Under the pieces are notes generated by a model that saw only the letters and a program-made list of their open reading frames with translations, did not search any database and had not been told where the DNA came from. Both the position numbers and the translations under genes were made by a program. A stretch of 64,000 nt of DNA. It comes from Xenorhabdus bovienii SS-2004 (GTDB lineage Bacteria > Pseudomonadota > Gammaproteobacteria > Enterobacterales > Enterobacteriaceae). Shown here piece by piece: positions 59,033 to 64,000 of the stretch (its first letter is position 1; each line of letters starts with the position of its first letter). The stretch covers positions 372,001 to 436,000 of the forward strand of contig NC_013892.1 in assembly GCF_000027225.1 (NCBI RefSeq), written 5' to 3'.

Positions 59033-59578
59033 ATGGCTCAAGTCGATACCAAAATAAGCAAATTTTTAAGCTATGTGTTACGCCATCAACCTGAATCTAT
59101 TGGCCTAACGCTGGATAATGAAGGGTGGGCAGATATCGGTGAGCTGATTAAATGTGCGGAGAAACATGGTAAGCACTTGAATTATGCGCTGATCGCAACG
59201 ATCGTCGAAACCAATGATAAAAAGCGATTTGCCATTTCTGACGATCAAAAACGAATCAGAGCGGTACAGGGGCATTCAAACCAAAAGGTCAATATTAGTT
59301 ACCAAGCGCAAGTCCCGCCGACGGTTTTGTATCACGGTACAGCCATCCGTTTTCTGGATTCGATTTTCCAGCAGGGATTGGTGGCAGGCTCGCGCCATTA
59401 CGTGCATTTATCGGCAGATGAAGCCACAGCCATTAAAGTCGGGCAGCGTCATGGCAAGCCGGATATCCTAAAAATTAACGCCCAGTTAATGCATGAACAG
59501 GGCTTTAAATTCCATCAGGCAGATAATGGCGTTTGGTTGACAAAATCGGTGCCGGTCAAATATATAAGCTTCAATTAA
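59033..59578 (+). CDS. kptA: RNA 2'-phosphotransferase KptA/Tpt1
   Basis: KptA/Tpt1 removes an internal 2'-phosphate from RNA with NAD+; some relatives ADP-ribosylate RNA 5'-phosphates. The 181-residue protein has the family start [18 protein letters not shown], the [13 protein letters not shown] motif and the [19 protein letters not shown] block. Length equals E. coli KptA (184). It closes the slipin-rtcB-nucleotidyltransferase operon, 43 bases after the preceding gene. Coupling with RtcB is odd because RtcB joints carry no 2'-phosphate. Confidence 0.94.
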   Translation: MAQVDTKISKFLSYVLRHQPESIGLTLDNEGWADIGELIKCAEKHGKHLNYALIATIVETNDKKRFAISDDQKRIRAVQGHSNQKVNISYQAQVPPTVLYHGTAIRFLDSIFQQGLVAGSRHYVHLSADEATAIKVGQRHGKPDILKINAQLMHEQGFKFHQADNGVWLTKSVPVKYISFN

Positions 59579-59600
59579 ATTCTTATTTTCGGAGATTACC

Positions 59601-60224
59601 ATGTTGGTTACTGATGCTCTGCTGGCATTCATCGTTGCCGCTACATTACTCACATCAACTCCGGGTTTGGACACGGCTCTGGTTTTAAGGACAGCGGCCG
59701 TTGAGGGCGGCAAAAAAGCCCTGCACGCTGCTTTAGGTATTAATGCAGGATGTTTTATTTGGGGCGCGATGGTGGCATTTGGCCTTGGCACATTAATTGC
59801 CGTCTCCGAACAGGCATTTAATATTCTGAAATGGTGTGGTGCGCTTTACTTATGTTGGCTGGGTATTCAGATGATTGTGCGTCCCAGCCAGAGCCTTGCA
59901 GGAGAAACCGCTTCCTCCCCTGTTAAAACGCAGAACTGGTTTATCAGAGGTATGCTGGGCAATGTGCTCAACCCCAAAATAGGCGTATTTTACGTCTCCT
60001 TCCTGCCCCAGTTTATTCCTCAAGGACATTCACCCGTATTATGGATATTTGGCTTAGTGAGCATTCACATATTACTCGGCACGATATGGTCATTATTGCT
60101 GATATATGCCACCCGCCCGCTTTCCCATCTATTACGTCGTGAAAATGTTATTAAATGGATGAACCGTGCGACAGGGGGATTATTTCTGTTTTTTGCGTTT
60201 AAGTTGGTGTTGAGCCGGAGATAA
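59601..60224 (+). CDS. LysE/RhtB-family amino-acid exporter
   Basis: A 207-residue inner-membrane protein with about six hydrophobic helices and the LysE signature (STPGLDTALVLRTAAVEGGKKALHAALGINAGCFIWG; the window of 20 most typical residues is TAAVEGGKKALHAALGINAG). NPKIGVFYVSFLPQF is a further hallmark. Family members export lysine, threonine, homoserine or similar compounds. It starts 22 bases after kptA on the same strand, so it may be read from the same operon, though no functional link is clear. Confidence 0.9.
   Translation: MLVTDALLAFIVAATLLTSTPGLDTALVLRTAAVEGGKKALHAALGINAGCFIWGAMVAFGLGTLIAVSEQAFNILKWCGALYLCWLGIQMIVRPSQSLAGETASSPVKTQNWFIRGMLGNVLNPKIGVFYVSFLPQFIPQGHSPVLWIFGLVSIHILLGTIWSLLLIYATRPLSHLLRRENVIKWMNRATGGLFLFFAFKLVLSRR
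59623..59642. repeat. 20-bp direct repeat, copy 1 (inside the LysE gene)
   Basis: TGGCATTCATCGTTGCCGCT here, encoding AFIVAA near the LysE N-terminus, is repeated exactly at 60267-60286, 644 bases downstream. Confidence 0.8.
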
Positions 60225-60553
60225 CATCTGAAATCTCAATTGACGTATATTTTTTGTTTCTATGGGTGGCATTCATCGTTGCCGCTCCAGCAGTTCGGGA
60301 ATCTCTACAGGCAGAACAGGTGCTGAAACTCCAATTACAGGCAGAGGCATTAGCCCGACCGGAGCCTGTATAAATACGGAAGAGATCAGACCCTGACTAT
60401 GGGTCAAGTATGTAGGGTTTAACCTAACTTATTCAGTAATGTCAGGTAATAGACTTTGGGTTTTCAAGGATGAAACACCCCATAAATTAACGTCTTGTAA
60501 ACGCTTTTTTTAATGATATTTCAGAAAAATTATTTTTTATCTAGGGAGTTAAA
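60225..60553. other. Intergenic with a LysE-like remnant and repeat copy 2
   Basis: About 330 bases. An open stretch reads VDVYFLFLWVAFIVAAPAVR and ends at a TAA near 60372. Its AFIVAA part is the exact 20-bp repeat (60267-60286) of the LysE gene start, so this may be the scar of a partial duplication or recombination. No start codon with a ribosome binding site is seen. Confidence 0.4.
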
Positions 60554-61018
60554 ATGATTGAATTAAGAGAAATGACAACTGCTGAGTTTGAATTATTCCG
60601 CTTACTTTTTATAAATGAGTATGCATTAGACTTAGCTTCAACACGAGGTTATCCGGCAGACGTATCACTTAAAAAAGCCTCTCAGTTGATTGATGTAACC
60701 CAATCCCAAGCAACAGAGAAAGTGATAAACAAATTCTGGTGTATTGTGAAATCAGATCATGAGCTGCCAGTGATTGGTTATCTATGGATAGAACTTAAAG
60801 AGAAAGCTGCGTGGGTTTGTGATTTTAGCTTATTACCCGAGTGGCGTCATAAGGGATTAGGTAAGGCAACTCTGGATAAAATGAAAAGTAATCTCATATC
60901 TATGGGTATCACAGAGGTAGGGTTGAGAGTCGCTCCCAATAATCCAGTTGCTAAAGCACTATACGAAAAAAGTGGTTTTCATATCACTGGGTTTAATATG
61001 TCTAAAACTCTAAGTTAA
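60554..61018 (+). CDS. GNAT-family N-acetyltransferase
   Basis: A 154-residue GCN5-type acetyltransferase. The acetyl-CoA-binding motif is LLPEWRHKGLGKATLDKM, and the C-terminal motif B is VGLRVAPNNPVAKALYEKSGF. Start ATG at 60554 with AGGGAGT 7 bases upstream. Substrate unknown. It is followed by a strong terminator and seems monocistronic. Confidence 0.9.
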   Translation: MIELREMTTAEFELFRLLFINEYALDLASTRGYPADVSLKKASQLIDVTQSQATEKVINKFWCIVKSDHELPVIGYLWIELKEKAAWVCDFSLLPEWRHKGLGKATLDKMKSNLISMGITEVGLRVAPNNPVAKALYEKSGFHITGFNMSKTLS

Positions 61019-61046
61019 AGCCGCCTACTCAGGCGGCTTTAACTTT
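61017..61046 (+). terminator. Terminator after the GNAT gene
   Basis: AAAGCCGCC-tactca-GGCGGCTTT followed by AACTTTTTT, overlapping the stop codon. It can serve both strands, so it may also end the minus-strand gene at 61048. Confidence 0.88.
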
Positions 61047-61047
61047 T

Positions 61048-61422
61048 TTAAGCACGGCCGCCCTGAATTACACTCAGGCCATTGGTAAGAGTTTCTTTAT
61101 GATTATTTACCATACCTTTCCAGCCGAACTGAGGGTTTAAACGGTAACTGTGATTACGCCCGATTTTGGGTCCTTGCAATATCACATCAAGTTCGATGAG
61201 CGCCTTTACTGCTCCGTTGCTCCTGAAACTCCCACCTCCCAAAATCGGGTCAGATATTTGTTCCACAACTCCAGCAATCGAGTGCAAGCCGACTCCTGAC
61301 ATTTCGTGCAATCGTGTTCTGAAAATGACACTCAATATCTGGTCGAGTAGCCTGTGGGTGAGATCCTCTCGGGCTACTCGACCAGTTAGTTGGCTATTTT
61401 GCGTACTGGTTGCTCTATACAC
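61048..61422 (-). CDS. RepL-like winged-helix protein, probably truncated
   Basis: A 124-residue frame. The C-terminal half is a winged-helix-like segment (FRSNGAVKALIELDVILQGP) ending in a RepL-type signature, YRLNPQFGWKG. RepL-family plasmid replication proteins usually end this way but are longer, so the N-terminus may be missing. The start region has no clear ribosome binding site. It sits beside other small fragments of mobile-element character, and I regard it as a relic. Another winged-helix DNA-binding family is possible. Confidence 0.35.
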   Translation of the reverse strand: MYRATSTQNSQLTGRVAREDLTHRLLDQILSVIFRTRLHEMSGVGLHSIAGVVEQISDPILGGGSFRSNGAVKALIELDVILQGPKIGRNHSYRLNPQFGWKGMVNNHKETLTNGLSVIQGGRA

Positions 61423-61425
61423 TTT

Positions 61426-61440
61426 TAGCTATAATAGCTA
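61426..61440. promoter_or_regulatory. Repeated TAGCTA sites upstream of the Phd-like gene
   Basis: Two palindromic TAGCTA hexamers separated by three bases lie 30-45 bases before the antitoxin-like ATG and at the start of the divergent RepL-like frame. Autoregulated antitoxin genes often have such operators. Confidence 0.35.
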
Positions 61441-61469
61441 TTTGAGCCATTTTAGACGGTAGGTGATGT

Positions 61470-61739
61470 ATGGAAATTATTCCCGCACAACTGGCTAAGA
61501 ACCAGTTTGGTGATCTGCTTATGAAAGTTCAGCGTGTGGCCGTGGTTATCTCTCCTGAAGAGTATGATCAGTTCACACAGCTCAAGTTACAGAATTTAAA
61601 AGCCGTTCTGGCTGAATCTATTGCACAAGCTGATCGTGGCGAATTGCATAGTATTGATGATGTATTTGCCCCGTTCACGGTTGAGTTTCCCCGTAGAGAA
61701 CCACATTATTTACTACCGGGAAGTTTCGACTGGTATTGA
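61470..61739 (+). CDS. Phd/YefM-type antitoxin-like protein with internal deletion
   Basis: An 89-residue frame opens like a Phd/YefM antitoxin: MEIIPAQLAKNQFGDLLMKVQR, shown here to its first 20 residues MEIIPAQLAKNQFGDLLMKV. The next conserved piece, VAVVISPEEYDQF, follows at once, so about ten residues normally between them (the Pro/Asn-Gly-Lys-Pro hairpin) are missing. The C-terminus, after RGELHSIDDVF, is unlike the family. No toxin gene follows; the next 960 bases hold no intact gene. Probably an inactive solitary relic. Confidence 0.55.
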   Translation: MEIIPAQLAKNQFGDLLMKVQRVAVVISPEEYDQFTQLKLQNLKAVLAESIAQADRGELHSIDDVFAPFTVEFPRREPHYLLPGSFDWY

Positions 61740-62095
61740 AGTGTTGGCGGTGTTGCATCAGACGCAAGATCCACATAACCATCTATAATGGAGAGCATAA
61801 AACGTTGGGCATTTTATTTTTTATAATTTAAAGATTGATAATTTTATTTTATAGAAAATAGTTATTTAAAAAATAATGTTCTAAAAAGAATGTAGCGCAG
61901 TGACCAGATCTATTTAAAAATGTAATTTAACATTTTGTTAAAGATTATTTTTAAACAAAATTTAAATAGATAAAAACTATCATCCTCAATATGTTTATTG
62001 AGAAATTTAGTCAAACTAATTTTTTCCATGTCAAAAGGATGTGTTGAAACTTCTCTATAATAATTTTTTGTCTTTTTCAATAAGGGTTGTTTATT
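61740..62095. other. AT-rich intergenic with a 17-bp palindrome
   Basis: About 355 bases without a gene. TTTAACATTTTGTTAAA at 61926-61942 is palindromic apart from its centre and is identical to the reverse complement of 25630-25646 upstream of the RiPP-like cassette. Confidence 0.45.
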
Positions 62096-62312
62096 GAGTC
62101 TAATTCATTTTCTGAACCTTTAAAAGCGTTGCTGGTAGGGCTAGAAGCCTTTACCAAAGCATCATTATCGCAATACAGAGGGAGAACATCAGCGCTGGTT
62201 ACAAGCAACACGTAAAAAATCCACCATTATTTCACCCTGTAGTACGTACGCATCCTGTGGCAGTAAAATGTGTACAGTTTTTGCTGAACAGAACAGTTTT
62301 TCTTGCTTTTCC
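62096..62312 (+). pseudogene. Remnant of a TauD/TfdA-family dioxygenase gene
   Basis: Protein-like sequence reads SEPLKALLVGLEAFTKASLS, shifts frame by one base near 62180, and goes on as ISAGYKQHVKNPPLFHPVVR then THPVA. The HPVVRTHP motif is a strong marker of TauD/TfdA Fe(II)/2-oxoglutarate dioxygenases. Neither start nor C-terminal half is present. The original substrate class cannot be deduced. Confidence 0.6.
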
Positions 62313-62702
62313 AATAAATGTCACGAAGACGGACTTTTGCCGCAATTCAAAAAAATACCTCATTTCTGGTGTAAAAAACACTCATTTATTCGATAAAAAA
62401 TTAATTCCAATGAAAAATAAACATTTGTTTGGTAATACATTTAGCTACCATAACATATTGTTATTAATGTAATAATTTTAGAATAAAATCTAATAACCTA
62501 GATGGATTTTTTTATCATGCTGATTTTTGTTAATTTTACAGAATAATACTTGTGATGAAAATCACGATTTATACCACAAAATACATCTTATAAAAATTAC
62601 GATCACTTCCGCATAATAAGAACGAAATATAAAAATAATCTTTACTGTTCGTCAGAAATGAAATAAAAACATTAACACTAAAAAAATAATCAGGGGCATG
62701 AT

Positions 62703-63776
62703 ATGCCAAGCAGGGAAAACCAGATATTACGACTTATCAAGCAAGATCCTTTTATTCAGCAACAAGAAATTGCTGATATTCTTGGGGTTAGTCGTTCATG
62801 TGTAGCAGGACACATTATGAATATGAACAAAAAAGGTCATATAAAAGGCAAAGGATATATTTTTCCTAGCCCTAATAATGCTTATGCTGTCACAATTGGC
62901 GCAGCCAATATGGATTTCACCAGTTATGCCTCTGAAAAGTTAGTGTATGAAGATTCCAACCCAGGGAAAATAATATCGACGCCGGGAGGTGTCGGAAGAA
63001 ACATTGCACAAAATATTGCTGCACTGAAAAGTGAAAGCCATTTCATTTCTGTTGTTGGTAATGATTATAATGGCAAGGTATTATTCGAACAAACGAAACT
63101 AGCTGGTGTTAATATTAGATATTTCCATAAATTAGATGAAGAAAAAACATCGATCTGTAATTCCATCATTGATGAAAATGGCAAATGCATAGTCTCTGTT
63201 AATGACATGGACATTATGGAAAAGCTCACGCCCACATTATTATCTCAGTCCGAAGAGTTAATCCGACGTGCTAGTGTATTAGTCATTGACTGTAATCTGA
63301 CAGAAGGAGCATTGGAATGGCTATTTAATCATGCTGGAAATGTGCCGATTTTTATTGATACCGTTTCCACATTTAAGGCGACTAAGATCCGCCATTGGCT
63401 ATCTTATATCCACACCCTGAAACCCAATCGATCTGAAGCTGAAATTCTCAGTGGAATAGAAATTGAGACCCAAAAAGATGCCGCTATCGCCGCATCCTGG
63501 TTCCATCAACAAGGTGTTCAACGTTTAATTTTAAGTATGGGTGCGGAAGGTGTGTACTACAGTGAACTAGATAATAAATCAGGCTATTCACGTGCGATTA
63601 CCACCAGTGTGCTCAATGCCAGTGGAGCTGGTGATGCGATGATGGCAGGTCTTGCCCACTGTTGGTTACAGAGTATGTCTCTGGAAGACAGCATTCGTTA
63701 CGCACAACGATGTTCTGCACTCACGCTGTCTTCAGAGGATACTTGGATACTACCCAATAAGTCGTCTATACCTTGA
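62703..63776 (+). CDS. PfkB-family kinase with N-terminal HTH (YeiI-like)
   Basis: A 357-residue cytoplasmic protein. Residues ~1-55 are a winged helix (RENQILRLIKQDPFIQQQEI, then ILGVSRSCVAGHIMNM), and residues ~60-350 are a PfkB carbohydrate/nucleoside kinase: GGVGRNIAQNIAAL and the catalytic Asp in NASGAGDAMMAG. E. coli YeiI has the same architecture and length; pseudouridine and other nucleoside kinases are related. The HTH may let it regulate genes as well. The ATG follows CAGGGGCAT. A divergent or downstream partner such as psuG is not in view. Confidence 0.88.
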   Translation: MPSRENQILRLIKQDPFIQQQEIADILGVSRSCVAGHIMNMNKKGHIKGKGYIFPSPNNAYAVTIGAANMDFTSYASEKLVYEDSNPGKIISTPGGVGRNIAQNIAALKSESHFISVVGNDYNGKVLFEQTKLAGVNIRYFHKLDEEKTSICNSIIDENGKCIVSVNDMDIMEKLTPTLLSQSEELIRRASVLVIDCNLTEGALEWLFNHAGNVPIFIDTVSTFKATKIRHWLSYIHTLKPNRSEAEILSGIEIETQKDAAIAASWFHQQGVQRLILSMGAEGVYYSELDNKSGYSRAITTSVLNASGAGDAMMAGLAHCWLQSMSLEDSIRYAQRCSALTLSSEDTWILPNKSSIP

Positions 63777-63781
63777 AAAAC

Positions 63782-63807
63782 AAAAAGCGGTGCTTATTCG
63801 CACCGCA
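63782..63807 (-). terminator. argI terminator
   Basis: On the minus strand, GCGGTGC-gaataa-GCACCGC is followed by TTTTTG, 11 bases beyond the argI stop. It lies right after the kinase gene stop on the plus strand and may serve both. Confidence 0.8.
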
Positions 63808-63817
63808 TTAACACCCA

Positions 63818-64000
63818 TCAAAAACTAAGTTCTTTCGCTAGCGTTGCTACCATCACTGCCTTAATCGTGTGCATACGGTTTTCTGCCTGATCAAACACAA
63901 TACTGTGTTTTGATTCAAAGACTTCACTAGTGACTTCCAGCCCACCATACAGATTGAACTCCTCAGCCAGTTGCTTGCCAAGCGTTGTTTCTTCATCGTG
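63818..64000 (-). CDS. argI: Ornithine carbamoyltransferase, C-terminal end (partial)
   Basis: Sixty codons of the 3' end of an ornithine carbamoyltransferase gene that begins outside the window. The C-terminal residues [20 protein letters not shown] match E. coli ArgI/ArgF exactly, preceded by [15 protein letters not shown] and [10 protein letters not shown]. The enzyme makes citrulline from ornithine and carbamoyl phosphate in arginine synthesis. The proximity to pyrB recalls the E. coli pyrBI-argI neighbourhood, here stretched by 26 kb of accessory DNA. Confidence 0.95.
   Translation of the reverse strand, partial: HDEETTLGKQLAEEFNLYGGLEVTSEVFESKHSIVFDQAENRMHTIKAVMVATLAKELSF

Overview
The window looks like the chromosome of an entomopathogenic or commensal member of the Morganellaceae, most probably Xenorhabdus or Photorhabdus. 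Core proteins are close to the E. coli forms and keep enterobacterial gene order (secG, tRNA-Leu, tRNA-fMet, rimP-nusA-infB-rbfA-truB-rpsO-pnp-nlpI-yrbN-deaD, then ubiT-yhbS-yhbQ-yhbP, ridA-pyrI, pyrL-pyrB, argI). AT-rich accessory blocks interrupt that order. The genus is an inference; no rRNA or species marker is present.

Layout. 1-12.9 kb: translation and RNA-metabolism core. 13.0-15.4 kb: BtsS/BtsR pyruvate two-component system. 15.6-25.4 kb: accessory island with an intimin/invasin-type inverse autotransporter, a FimB-like tyrosine recombinase, an FG-GAP gene fragment, two short-chain dehydrogenases, and a divergent LysR regulator and MFS exporter. 25.6-28.0 kb: a compact AT-rich three-gene cassette that looks like an undescribed RiPP system: a 20-residue Lys-rich peptide ending in Gly-Gly-Val-Met-Cys-Gly, a protein joining a winged-helix-like N-terminus to a heme-oxygenase-like/PqqC-like domain, and an MFS exporter. 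28.0-31.5 kb: core genes, including a ubiT with an apparent internal in-frame deletion. 31.8-36.8 kb: a VanX-type dipeptidase, a DUF819 membrane protein and a YdeP-type molybdoenzyme, lying between pyrI and pyrB, which are normally adjacent. 38.0-39.5 kb: HAD phosphatase and a decayed gene.

39.6-51.8 kb: an eleven-gene minus-strand block that appears to make a small aromatic product from chorismate. Its members are an HDO-cupin fusion, an aryl-CoA ligase, anthranilate synthase components I and II, a second AMP-forming ligase, an SDR, a CoA-acylating aldehyde dehydrogenase, an FAD monooxygenase, an AhpD-like protein, a DoxX protein and a SnoaL-LuxR regulator. The inferred flow is chorismate to anthranilate to anthraniloyl-CoA, then hydroxylation and reduction to an aminobenzaldehyde-type compound.

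52.3-59.6 kb: an RNA-repair locus. RtcR with RNase Z faces a sigma-54 promoter that drives candidate Y-RNA/tRNA-like RNA(s), a slipin with a duplicated N-terminal module, RtcB, a nucleotidyltransferase and KptA. 59.6-64 kb: LysE-type exporter, GNAT, several decayed fragments (RepL-like, Phd-like, TauD-like), an HTH-PfkB kinase and the 3' end of argI.

All calls come from reading the sequence and from recalled family features; no database search was run.
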